A stretch of DNA of 64,000 nt, taken from positions 6,510,001 to 6,574,000 of the forward strand of contig JAHRBC010000003.1 in the NCBI GenBank assembly GCA_022702545.1, written 5' to 3'. How positions within the stretch are numbered: the first letter of the stretch is position 1; each line of letters starts with the position of its first letter. Shown piece by piece: positions 50,259 to 60,968 of the stretch. The position numbers and the translations under genes were made by a program. Under the pieces are notes generated by a model. That model did not search any database. It was not told the DNA's origin and saw only the letters and a list, made by a program, of their open reading frames with translations. The stretch is from Phycomyces nitens (lineage: Eukaryota; Mucoromycota; Mucoromycetes; Mucorales; Phycomycetaceae).

Positions 50259-50497
50259 TTTGGGAGGGTAAAATAGGTTGAAAATAATGAGAAAAGGTTT
50301 AGACTGGTTTAGCTTCCAAACAAAGAGCATAACTGAAGAGTAACACACTCTCAAAAAAGAGATCAAAGTTTCCGTTTGCCTTGTGCGCCTCTCTCGTGTC
50401 CGTGCCTTGGTGGGCCTTGAATGATCGTATCAAACAAAAATCTTTAAATTTGGAAGTAACAATCAAATGTGGTTTGGGAGGGAAAAATAGGTTGAAG
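50259..50497 (-). promoter_or_regulatory. Promoter-proximal direct repeat upstream of the homeobox gene
   Basis: A 24-bp word TTTGGGAGGG(T/A)AAAATAGGTTGAA occurs at 50259-50282 and again at 50474-50497, with one difference, in the same orientation and 215 bp apart. Both are within 330 bp upstream of the ATG (50175). It could be a bound regulatory element or a chance short duplication; no known factor is assigned. Confidence 0.4.
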
Positions 50498-51283
50498 TCT
50501 GGTGACCTGTCCCTTTTTTTTCTGTTTTCAAAGCACGCCTTGCGAAAGGCACGCTTTCTTCAAGAACTTCTTGGTATCTTTGAGAGATAAAGAAGTGTTC
50601 TTGATGATACAGAGGACTTGGAGCTCTAGAGACCATCAAGAGTCGTTGGCGGAATGGAAAATGCCGCCAAGTCAGCCAACAATATCATTATAACCCTTTC
50701 ACACGCGTTTCCTGAGAGAGTCACAGGCACACAAGGGCACTTTGAAAGGCAAACTAGCACGTTTGGTTGCCTGGTTTGAAACTCCCTATTTACCCACCAT
50801 GTCCCCGATTCAGGTCGCAAGATACAGGCAAAAGGGCAGAATATACAGCAGCCAAGGCCACGTTTTATAATAGGTTTCCAAAGGGATTTGCATATGTTTT
50901 GTCTAGTCAAGTTATAAACTCTTATAGTCTCACAATCTCCTCATTTTTTATTTTATCTTGTTTTATTTTATTTTCTTGAACTGGGCGCGGCATCGTCTCA
51001 GTGTCCTTGTCCTTGGGCAGCTGTGCAAGGTAAGACACCCCTTTTGTGGGGACTAGATATCTTATTACTGTCTCTGGTCCTCCCAGGCGGATCATATTGT
51101 CCGGTAGGATCAGACCAAATTTTATGTGGAACCCTGCTAGATAATCCCCCTAGACAATGAAGCACTTTGGATTTCTGTCTTTATATAATACTGATCACCT
51201 AATTCTTAAATTGATTTCTTGGCCAAATATATACTCGTTCAATTCTCTCGAGATTCATTCTAACCAGACCATCGCTTGACACC
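50498..51283. other. Intergenic between homeobox gene and next minus-strand gene
   Basis: No gene recognised. The sequence at about 50780-51130 has higher GC and contains a GTAAGA following a plausible exon-like stretch near 51030. However, the frames are short and I could not build a protein. Confidence 0.45.
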
Positions 51284-52978
51284 TTAGGTCCGAAATCTTA
51301 TCAGAGCCAGCCATGCCCGGTCCTGGACAGTCGACACAAAGGTTCTGAGCATCTTTATCCATTCTCTCCACAGTGTCTCATATCCCCCCCTTTGCCACCT
51401 AATCTGCACTCCCGTCTCTCGTTCTGGACTATCTAGACCACACACCATCTGGTTATCTTCCTCAGTAGCTCTGGGTTGACAGGCCTCTAGAGTCAGGCGC
51501 TGAACGGACTGATCGGGGCGCACACCAGCGATCCACACAGAGGCAAGAAAGTCAGTTGGACTGTGGAACAAACACGGCGAGGGGACGGACGCAGCATAGA
51601 GATCAGTGTTGGGATCATAGTCCATTGGCCAGTCTCCGTAGCTTTGACTATCGATCCCTGTCAGACGCACCCACACATTACCTGGCTGTGTAGCCGTCAT
51701 TGAAGATCGCATTTTGGCATAAACAAGGTACCGCAGCGAGTTGGAGTCGGGTGCGTTTGGGATGGGAAGAAGCTCAGCTGAGGGAATCGTAGGCCAAAAG
51801 AAAGAAGTGTACAAGGTGATAGCCAGTGTAATTCCGAGGGCGATCACAGCGGAGGTATAGGTAACATACCCTGATAGGACAGCACACTTGGACGTACGTT
51901 TGGGTTTCTGTACGAGTGTGTGATGTAAATCTCTGAGGCTATCCTTTTGTAACAAGCTAAACTCATCCAAGCACATCAGGTCAGGACTCGGCAATGGTGC
52001 CTGACTCGCAAATGTCGGTGCTTCTGGCTGGATACCCGTCAAAGAAAGACATTCGATTCTGTGAGCATTAAGGTACTGGCGTAGCTTGTGTTTCAACCCA
52101 ACCACAAATGTCCGGCTGCCAAACGTCTCTTTGGGTCTAGTGGTCGTATCATCCGATTCTATAAGACCAAGAATCGGGATGTTCATGTTTTGCACCAAGC
52201 CCAGCATTTCAAGGTCTTTCTCGGTCTGTTCATGGTTGGCATCTCCCAGGGGTCCATAGAGATACACGACAAGATCGATACCCTGGTGTGTCTGATAAAC
52301 GCTTTTTTGGGGCCAATCTTGCTGCAGATAGTCTTTTATGCGCGCATGAACATCTGGAGGGCTAAACATATCGATATCTAGGCTGGAATAATGGTGGCGC
52401 AGAGAGTCTGCCGGCTTGGACCATGTCATGTCAACCTGGATGACATGTATTCCACTGTCTTGGCAGTACGCTTGACGGCCACACTCATCCATATGGGTCA
52501 TGGCTTGGTAGAGCGATTCTCGGGCCAGAGACAAGGGCATCTGTTGGGTACGATAGGATTCCACAGCCATCTCACAGAGTTTACTTTGGAGAATATGCTT
52601 ATGGGTGGCCGTCATGTTGCCGAGGAACATGACCCTGAATTCAACTGGATTTCCAGGCAGTGGCATTCGGTACACAATGCTTGCTTTTGGCTGGTTAAGG
52701 AAGAAATCTGTATTTTGGGCCATCTCGAGTGCGTTTCCTATCAGATCTTCTCTTTCGACCAGGTCATATTCTTCACTTTCATATCTTCCCACAGGATCCA
52801 GTAGGGTGGCTATAAGGAGAGTGTTAACAATCAAAATTTACACCCATTGTACCTTGCCTCTTTCCAAAAGGTCGTTTGGGCGTGGTAGACTAGCTTCCGA
52901 ATCGGCTGAAAGGAGACAAGCCAAAGGATAGAGTGTACTTGAGTCACACTAGAAGACCACTCCTAAAGACTTACTCAT
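51284..52978 (-). CDS. Orphan single-pass membrane protein of about 509 aa
   Basis: Two-exon model: initiation exon 52975-52978 (ATG plus one base before GTAAGT), intron 52810-52974, main exon 51284-52809; phase closes exactly to 509 aa. I do not recognise the family. The N-terminal part (about 1-300) looks like a soluble alpha/beta domain: hydrophobic strands VEFRVMFLGNMTATHK, IHVIQVDMTW, IDLVVYLYGPLGD and MNIPILGLIESD alternate with helices, reminiscent of a nucleotide-binding fold without a clear P-loop. One strong membrane segment follows at about 311-340 (SAVIALGITLAITLYTSFFW), then a C-terminal domain of 170 residues with a WVRLTG..Y..DW strand pattern. The topology would place the two domains on opposite sides of a membrane. 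An alternative small exon inside the intron fails the reading phase. Confidence 0.72.
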
Positions 52979-53270
52979 CTCGAATGGCGTGAATGACAAT
53001 GCAATTGTGTGTAATGAAGAAAGAGCAGAAAATGCACAGACGCACGAGGGTTCAGAGAGTGTATTGTGCTCTTCCGCTTATAGACTATATATATATATAT
53101 ATATTTGTTTTTTTTTTTTACTTTAGATAAATAAGAGTGAAAAGGCAGGATCAAGGGCAGCAGACAAATCATGGTTTTGGTCATGGGATTCATTAAAAAT
53201 CAAATAAAATCAAATAAAATAAAAATTAAATAAAAAATAAAAAATAATCATAATAATATTTTTGTAGAGT

Positions 53271-54002
53271 CTATCTATAAGACCGTGCATGGATAAAGGT
53301 GTACTCTGAAGGTATTGGAGGAGGTCTGGTTGTTGGAGGTGGAGGTTGTGGAGGCAGTATGGCTGGCAGTCTACACCGAACTGCCGAAGGTGCCCAAGAT
53401 TGATGATTACTGGAATGCACATCCCATGATGAACTCTCATCTATTCCAGGGGTCAATGGTGGTGTGTCTCCAAGATCCTGGTTTCCAGCTATAAACTGCT
53501 GGCCATAGTTTTCTTCAATATTGATATTAGCCAGGACCTCCAGAGATGCTGTTCCTATTGGATCTGTTCGTAGCCAGAACAATGTCTTCTTGAGTCGCTC
53601 CAGCCAGAGCATCATTGTGGGTGCATCTGGTGCCTGTAAGAACCAGCTATAGCTTTCTCGGTAAGATTTGCGGACCTCTAGACAGTGGGGTACTCCTGTG
53701 AATTGATCTGTGACGAATACATGTGTTGATTTGGTCAGTTCAAAGAACTCTTTAAAATGAGGTGTCTGCTGGTCTGTCTTGAAGGTGTATATCATTCGAT
53801 CAGACAGAATAAGATAGCGAGGTTTCTTTTGGGAAGTAAAGGAGAAGGATGGTGGCTGATGTTTGATTATCCAGCCACGCATAGTAGCATTTTCCCATAT
53901 CGCTTTGTCATTAATAGATGATCCATGAGGAGCATATGTAGAAGGATCATCTCGACTCTCGGTTGAAGTTCGTTCGGGAAAGTTGTACATCTTTTCGAGC
54001 AT
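53271..54002 (-). CDS. PH-domain protein, 243 aa
   Basis: Single coding exon. A pleckstrin-homology domain spans about residues 40-143: MRGWIIKHQPP start, PRYLILSDRMIYTFK strand pair, FFELTKSTHVFV, a CLEVRKS segment and the C-terminal helix TMMLWLERLKKTLFWL with the conserved Trp. The rest is disordered; the C-terminus is Pro-rich (PPQPPPPTTRPPP), a possible SH3/WW ligand. PH domains bind phosphoinositides or proteins at membranes; the specific role is unknown. The frame is open upstream of the ATG at 54002, but that stretch contains a clean GTAAGT...CAG intron (54047-54118) and lies in the likely 5' UTR, so I start at 54002. It lies tail-upstream of the orphan membrane-protein gene on the same strand (290-bp gap). 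Confidence 0.8.
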   Translation of the reverse strand: MLEKMYNFPERTSTESRDDPSTYAPHGSSINDKAIWENATMRGWIIKHQPPSFSFTSQKKPRYLILSDRMIYTFKTDQQTPHFKEFFELTKSTHVFVTDQFTGVPHCLEVRKSYRESYSWFLQAPDAPTMMLWLERLKKTLFWLRTDPIGTASLEVLANINIEENYGQQFIAGNQDLGDTPPLTPGIDESSSWDVHSSNHQSWAPSAVRCRLPAILPPQPPPPTTRPPPIPSEYTFIHARSYR

Positions 54003-54046
54003 AATATTTAAGGATAGTGTATGTATAAAAGCAAGTAAAAGGGGAC

Positions 54047-54118
54047 CTGCCCATGAAACATGCAAAAGCGAAAGAAAGAAGTATTGAATATTAATTGTGG
54101 TTGACAAAACAGACTTAC
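54047..54118 (-). other. Probable 5'-UTR intron of the PH-domain gene
   Basis: Donor GTAAGT (54118-54113) and acceptor GGGCAG (ending at 54047) bound a 72-bp segment with normal size and T-rich 3' half. Transcript evidence would decide it. Confidence 0.45.
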
Positions 54119-54167
54119 TGAAGAGGGCTGTAATGACTGGGGAAAAAGGTAACCTCGAGGGAGTCAA

Positions 54168-56010
54168 AAGCTTCCCACACTTATTCTTTTGGCAGACCCC
54201 GCTAAATACGTGAATATAAAAAAAAAGTTAATTATTATTAAATACATGTATATATGGATAATATATATAGTATTTAGGTATTTGTGTGTGTGTGTGTGTG
54301 TGATATTTTAGAATAAGAAGTTTTTGTACTTTATACAGGCAAATTTCAATTAACCAGCCAAAGTTTTACCAACAATTATCATCAAAAAGGTACAAAGCAT
54401 AGACCATGGTTGTGTGGAAACTGAAAATCACACCAGCACAAGATCAGTCCCATATCGCGAATCACTCAAGTCATACAAAATATATATACTCATACAAATT
54501 GCCATTCTATGCTACAAGGTTGGCATTCTACTCGAATCATCTGACCTTTTTAAGAAAGACAGCTTTTACTAACCAGCTAAAAAGTCCAAGGTTATATTGT
54601 CAAAGAAGTATGATGATGAAGTATCAAGGCCAAGAGATCCAGCCAGAGCCACTTTTTTTTGTATATATATAAATAAATTCAGACGCAGATCTGTCAATCA
54701 AGCAATGCCACCTTGAGCCCCACAAGAATTCATCTCTTGTAAATGAATATCCCTTGGACGTAACACAGCCAAGGTTAAATAGCACCACTTTTAGATGGCT
54801 TGACTCATGTACCCCTCTTCTTGACACACTTTTTCAATAGCACCAAAATGCACTCCAAAATTAGTTTTAGTTGGGAAGTCCAAATGAGGACACACTCAAC
54901 ACCACACACTATTTCATAACGCAAAACCAAGCCTTGGATCAAGGTACCCTTGATTCATACAAATATCAAGTTGAAAAAAAAAAAACCAAAGAATTACCAA
55001 AAGATCTTTAACTTTACAATATATACACAGTGTTTTTTTTGCCCTTGTCTAATATATATATACATTATCCCACATTAACGTGGCTAGATATAAAGCAAGT
55101 GTATTTTACGTCACAAACAAAGCCCAGTAAATCTCTGGTTGTCATTAGCCATTTTGGAGGCTTCTGGGAAAATATAATTAGAAAAAGTGTTGCACTCAAG
55201 CACAAAATACAGCGCCAGAAAGTATGTCATACTTGAAAGTGGGACAAAATTTGGGCAGTGATCATTTAGCTGACCAATATGAACTGTGGAAGCTATTAAT
55301 TGTATAGAGAAATATGATTTTATAAAGTATGGTACGGACCAAGTATTCTTTATTGAGACTATCTGATTTACCCTGGATACATTATCTAGCTATATATTTG
55401 GCCTTTATATCTATCAATGGTATTCTTGGCATTCTTGGAGTGTATATCATTCTCAATACTTTAATTTTGACATTTTTTTTCCTTGGGATCAAAAACCCAA
55501 CCAAACTCGATGCTCATCAATTATTACCAATATGTTTTCTCAGAATAAGAATATTCTGGACAACAATATATTATTATTATTATTATATTCAATGATATTG
55601 AGTATATAATTGCATGAAAAGAGAATATAGCTATATTTTACTAGCAAAAATGCATCAAAGGCAACAAGAAATTCACTGAAGCGACCAAGCCAAATGGCTT
55701 CAAAATAACAAGCCCATGTAAATACATATAGTCTTTTTTTGGGGAAAATGAGGCTGTCCACATTACGAAACAAAATTCACATCAATGAAATATAAAGATA
55801 TTCCAAGGTTCTCTTTTTCCCAGATCTTCCCTTTTCTCAAATACAATAGTCAGTCAAAGGTTAGGACAAGGATTGCATCTCAAATATTTATCAATTTTAT
55901 GCTCACAGCCGTACACTATCTGGTGGGCATAATATTATAAATAATAAACCCTGGAATCCCTATATATTATCTCAAACTAGGATTTCTAGATATTTCTGAT
56001 ATTCTTCTCG
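54168..56010. other. Intergenic, no gene seen; right part is the left arm of the duplication
   Basis: AT-rich, with (GT)n near 54283-54301. No gene recognised before the phosphatase. From 55422 onward the sequence is the paralogue of 61299 onward. Confidence 0.55.
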
Positions 56011-57308
56011 ATGTCTCTTTCCACTTGCAGTAAAGCTGGTGACATTTGGTTTGACATTGATATTATTATCGATAAGCTACTTCAAGGTGAGATAAGTTGG
56101 GGTAATTAGTACAAAAAGGTCTGTGTGTGTTATACTTACTATCTAATCCATCTGTAGTACAGGGTCATAAGAGACGAAAAACGTTCTGCCTATGCGAAGA
56201 TGAAGTCGAGTACATGTGTAGGACAGTTCAAGTCATCTTTTTAAATCAACCCACGCTACTTAAAGTATCCAGTCCCGTAAACATCTGTGGGGATCTCCAT
56301 GGTCAATATCCAGACCTTATTAGAATATTTGAAACTTGTCTTTATCCACCAGATTCGAGCTATCTGTTTCTAGGAAACTATATAGATCGGGGAAAGTGGT
56401 CTCTCGAGACAATATGTCTGCTCTTTGCATTCAAGATAAAAAATCCGGAAACGTTTAATCTCTTGAGAGGAAATCACGAGACGGCCAGTGTCTCGCGTTT
56501 TGGTGGATTTTATGATGAATGTAAGGACTATAACCGATAAACAAGGAATTGACGGGTGCTTTAGGTAAACATATACTCAATGTCAAATCATGGAAGAGGT
56601 TTATCAATTGCTTCGATTGCATGCCTGTTGCTGCCATAATTGATGAAAAAGTCTTGTGTATGCATGGAGGTATTTCAGCAGATATCACCAGCCTCGACCA
56701 GATTCGAGCCATCGAACGGCCAGTGGACATTCCGGATTCAGGTATACCAGACGACTATATAAAAGAGATTGTTTATTTTTGGAATTTTAAAAGTATACAA
56801 TTAACCGTTACCAATATAGGCATTCTTTGTGATCTTCTGTGGGCCGACCCCAGTAATGAACACACAGGGTGGCAAGAGAGTACAAGAGGTGTATCGTACA
56901 CATTTGGTCCCGATGCTTTGTCAAACTTTCTAGATAAGATGGGGCTTCAGCTTATCTGTAGAGCTCATCAGGTCGTGGAAGATGGCTATGAGTTCTTTGG
57001 CAACAAGGGCCTGGTTACGATATTTTCGGCTACTAATTACTGTGACGAATTCGATAACGCTGGATGTGTATTGAAAATAGACCGGTCATTGACCTGTTCA
57101 TTTGAGGTAATTTCTTTGGCCAGGAATAGACACATGGTTTTTTGATCAATTGCATATTGAATCACATCATATCGTGCCATGCAAATGCCTAATAATACTC
57201 TTATCATCTTTATCACAGATCTTCATGCCAAAGAATCGCAAACCTACTAGTTACATCTATGCTGATGATCCTGATAGAAAATCCAAATTGCTTGCCCTGG
57301 ACAATTAA
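56011..57308 (+). CDS. PP1-type Ser/Thr phosphatase paralogue A, metal-ligand Asp replaced by Asn
   Basis: Exons 56011-56086, 56158-56520, 56565-56741, 56820-57106, 57219-57308 give 330 aa, normal PP1 length. PPP-family motifs in order: [14 protein letters not shown] (instead of GDYVDRG), [37 protein letters not shown]. In PP1 the Asp of GDxVDRG bridges the two catalytic metals; here the codon is AAC (Asn). GEF of the beta12-beta13 loop is also changed to DEF. The C-terminus ([16 protein letters not shown]) lacks the PP1 TPPR tail, so both copies are divergent PP1-like enzymes rather than Glc7 itself. The intron 56742-56819 is 78 bp without stop codons in frame. Probable pseudophosphatase or dying duplicate; the frame is intact. 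Confidence 0.85.
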
Positions 57309-57703
57309 TTGGCTGATGGCATTTGGACTACAAGCCCAGAAGATTTCAATGGTTCTTGTTTAGTCGACAATCTTTTAGTCCTATCAATCAAATATGCCCT
57401 TTTTTCTAACTGACATTCAAGGATCAGTAATCTCTTGGATTATGGACATTTACAAAGATATAAAAATATATATAATCTTATCTTTATAATTAATTCTATA
57501 TCTTTTTACTTGCTTACAAGATATCATGTAGCCTAAACTATCGCATTCTGTGTACAAGAAGCATAGAGCTAATTATCCTTTTTTGTACAATTTACATGTT
57601 TACACATTTACGCCATTTCTTTTTACCAGATGTTTATTTATTTTATATGTATTTTTGCTGTCATACCAGATTGCAATGAATCATTAAAGAGAAAAAAATG
57701 TGT

Positions 57704-57843
57704 TTATTTGTTGCTGACAATACCATCGAACTAATAAAAACAAAAGACGCAATTATTAGTATGCTTGTAATCGCAATCACAAATCCCAACTTACGCGAGT
57801 CTTGAACCATTCGACGGACTCATCCTTCTTGATGCGGTGGGTG
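57704..57843 (-). pseudogene. RPL11 3'-end fragment (last exon, last intron and 49 bp of the preceding exon)
   Basis: Minus-strand copy of the 3' end of the ribosomal protein L11 gene at 63574-64000. The last exon 57704-57730 ends FDGIVSNK-stop, the intron is 57731-57794, and the penultimate-exon remnant 57795-57843 encodes (T)[15 protein letters not shown]. It stops at the duplication breakpoint, so there is no promoter or N-terminus. It was carried along with the phosphatase duplication. Confidence 0.88.
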
Positions 57844-58164
57844 ATCCTCGGCAACTACCTTTTTAATTCAGTCAACTTTATAATTCGCTCATACAAAAAC
57901 ATGAAATTAATATTTTCAGTACATTTGCCATAGCTGGCGATTGCTCAGAAACATGATAACTAAGTTCATTAATCCACAACCCATAACTTTGGCCGCCTAA
58001 AACCAATAAATGGCTATCTATTCCTTCGCCAGTCCAGGTAATAAAGTTGTAATTGACCAAGATGTTGTTGTTTCAACCTGGAAACGTATTATTTGCCTAA
58101 TGACAGTCGTGTTAAGTATGGGAAATATTGCTACTAATTATGAGCTTATATATAATTAAACAGA

Positions 58165-59631
58165 TTGTCAAAGGTGACTGTAGACAGTGTCAGAGATATT
58201 CTGAAGCTTATTGGAGCAAAGACAACTTCTTGTGATATCCAAAAATCAATCAACGATGACACCACTCCTGGCCATAATTTGCACAAAAGTGACATTGACA
58301 ACATGAAGGCTGCATTTGCTCAGGTTTCTGCCCCCGTTGTTGAGAATGCTAGAACAAAACTTGTGAAGGCTAAGGAAGCAAAGGGATATCAAGTTCGCTA
58401 TGATGTGAGCAAGAATGGGCCCCTCGAGAGGATTATGTTTGCCCATCCAAAAATGCTGGAGAGAGCCCGTCGTTTCTCTGAGGTAATGGTTGTAGACGCA
58501 ACTTACTCCACCAACAATCTCTGAATGCCGCTCATTTGTGTGGAAGGAATCCATGGTCTTGGAGGGGAGACCCTTAAATCTTTTCCTATTGCTTTTGCCT
58601 GGGCTTCGAATGAACAACAGACTTCATATATCTGGTTCCTCGAACAGGTCAAATCGCTTGTTTCTGAAGGAAACAAGTCATCCACTCTGTTTGTAACAGA
58701 TAAATGTGATGCATTGATGAACTATCTTGATATTGTGTTTCCGGAGAACATAAAGCTGCTATGCTACTGACATATGCTGAACAGTGTTGAGAAGACAGTC
58801 TTTGGGAGGTTCGGGTCTGTAAAGACCAAGGAAATGCTGATGGAGCATGTCAGCAACATGATCCATAGTACAACAAAAGAGGATTTTGACCTGGTGCATA
58901 AAAAGTTTGACAACATTCCTTCTGGAGTGGATATTGAAGATGGGAAAGAGACTGTTGCAGCGTCGGTATACTTTACCAACAGGTAGATTAGATACCGTGA
59001 GAAGTGGGTGGGCTATATGACATCTCAGTATATGCACTTTGGATGTACTACCACTCAACGAGTAGAAAGTGGCCATCAGGCTTTGAAAAAGGGCATATCC
59101 TCAATCTCTTCTCTTGAGTTGGCTTTTGAAAACATAGCCAAATATGTTGAGCGGTTGGAAATGGATTTCCGGGCCACCAGAATAAGAGAAGCCAACAGGA
59201 TTAATGCTCTTGTTGGAAGAAATCAATTGTTGACCCAACTCTTCATGAAAGTAAACAAGCCAGCCTTACTTGTGATCGATCAAGAAATTCGCTTGCAGGA
59301 GAATAATGACAGAGATTTCCAATGCGAGGCAAAGATCCAATACGATCTACCCTGTCGCCATACATTGCCTGTTGGAAGAGATCTTCAAATCTTTGATATT
59401 CCAGAGAGATGTATTATCAATCTAGGTACGCTAGATACCTCTTCCAATAGAATCAAGGCGACTAGTCCGGCTTTTGAAAAGACAGAGCCATGGATAAATA
59501 AAGTAGTTCAACTGGAGAACCTCTTTCGTTCGTGTGAAGGTGGCCAACAAGTTCATGAACTTTTGGAGAAGATCAGGACTGTTGTGGCTGGCTATTGTGG
59601 TATACACACTGTGGTGATCCAGCCTTATTAA
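58165..59631 (+). mobile_element. MULE-type transposase, inactivated by three in-frame stops
   Basis: One reading frame of about 489 codons is interrupted only by TGA 58522-58524, TGA 58768-58770 and TAG 58984-58986. Mutator-like core: first Asp in VMVVDATYSTNN, second in LFVTDKCDALMNYLDIVFP, a C..H pair in LLCY(stop)HMLN, and the catalytic-type Glu in TTQRVESGHQALKKG. A degenerate SWIM-like segment follows (CEAKIQYDLPCRHTLP). In MULE proteins the residue in LLC.WH and the residue before IRYREKW are usually Trp, so two stops fit TGG to TGA/TAG changes; the third fits CGA to TGA. The N-terminal DNA-binding part is missing or too decayed to read; terminal repeats were not identified. It sits between the two phosphatase copies. 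Confidence 0.82.
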
Positions 59632-60968
59632 TGTATATTTTACATATACATAAGCTATAAGTACAGATTAGCTGAGAGCTAATAAGGTACGATAGACGAA
59701 GTATAGCAATGCATCAGAATAATAGTAACATGGATGTCGAGCTCAGAAGCTTACTCCATCTAATATCTTAATGTGGTGAAAGACCACACGTATAAGGAAG
59801 CCAAAGAGCTAGTGCAACAGCACATTGAAAGAGTATATAAAGAGCGGCACATTTTGTATCTTAATAAAGACAAGCTTATATACAGTCTCAAAGTACTCAC
59901 TTACTGTCTATATCTCCATTACTATTTTTATTGTTTTAATACCCTAAAACACAACAGTCCATTTTGTGACCAATTTCAATGAATTTTATGACAGAGAGTT
60001 TATTTAGCAAGATAATTCTCCTTGTCGTGAGTCGAAGCTGGTTGATGCTTGGGAGAAAAGTGTCCCGGTATCCTAGTAATAGTGTGGCTGCCAAATAGTC
60101 CAGGTCTAAGTTATATTAAGAAGTTGTGGTCTTATCTTGAACGCATGGTGGGTGGAATTGTATCAGCTTCAATAAATATTAAGGTGCTGGATTATTTAAT
60201 ACATTAATAGTGGAGCAAAGTGTTAGTTGAGATATGCCAAAGGTATTAGATATTAATGCCCAATCGTATAGACGAAATGAAAAAAGGCAGAAGTTGGGAC
60301 AAAATACCAAGTTTCTTTAACATTATTATTACTATTATTGAATATCTTATGTTTCTGCTCGTGTAATTTTATATATGACTTATTATACAAAAGCAGGTAT
60401 AATACGACCAGAGAGTTAAAGAAGTTATCTTTTTTTTTATTTTGCAGATATTGAATTGACCCATTACTATGGGAATGGGTCTGTATGCTTCCTTTATTAA
60501 ATCTCAAAGGTTTTGAAAGAAAGTTTCGTTGGGTTGAGAATCTTGTGCTTTTCACATGCTTTCAAAGGTGTTGATGGAGTTCGAGGGGTTGAAAAAGTAA
60601 AGTGTCAAAGTGTAAATGGCATACCAAGCGGGTACGAGGGTGATGAAGAGTATGGTGAAAGCTTTGGATGGGTGCCGAGCACCAATAATTATAAAGAGAT
60701 ACTATTCTGACCGTACTACAATATTCCAGTATTCGAGGCTAAAGTTGAGTCTAGCCCTTGCCCAACGTAGCCGACTCTTTTTATGTTTCATAGCTAGGTT
60801 TGGCTTGGATACAGGCTTATAAAATCTGAAGCCCTTTCTCAAATATCTGATGAATATTTCACTACAGACAACCGCACTTGAATTCCCCAGATTTACATGC
60901 TAAGAGAAACTTTCAAAAGGATCACATCTCGAACTCAAGCAAAGACTCTTAACATACACGACATTTTA
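59632..60968. other. Intergenic between dead MULE and small inverted-repeat element
   Basis: No gene recognised. A short frame at 59773-59982 begins with a charged helical stretch (KEAKELVQQHIERVYKE) and may be residual transposon sequence. The rest is AT-rich and without motif. Confidence 0.45.

Larger units (their letters stand above)
55422..57843. repeat. Direct duplication, copy A (PP1-like gene plus RPL11 tail)
   Basis: Aligns base for base with 61299-63710 (offset 5,877 bp at the left edge, 5,867 at the right). Left edge: ATTCTTGG(C/A)... preceded by unrelated sequence. Right edge: GATGCGGTGGGTG, after which copy A reads ATCCTCGG and copy B continues through RPL11. Divergence is high in the 5' half and close to zero from about 56640 on. 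Confidence 0.9.

Noticed and set aside
52861..52915. Extra coding exon in the orphan membrane-protein gene (CCGATTCGG ... GGCAAG)
   Set aside because: Its length (53 nt) breaks the reading phase with both neighbours.
53271..54167. N-terminally extended PH-domain protein (55 more residues)
   Set aside because: The extra part is hydrophobic intron/UTR sequence spanning a GTAAGT...CAG intron, with no family support.
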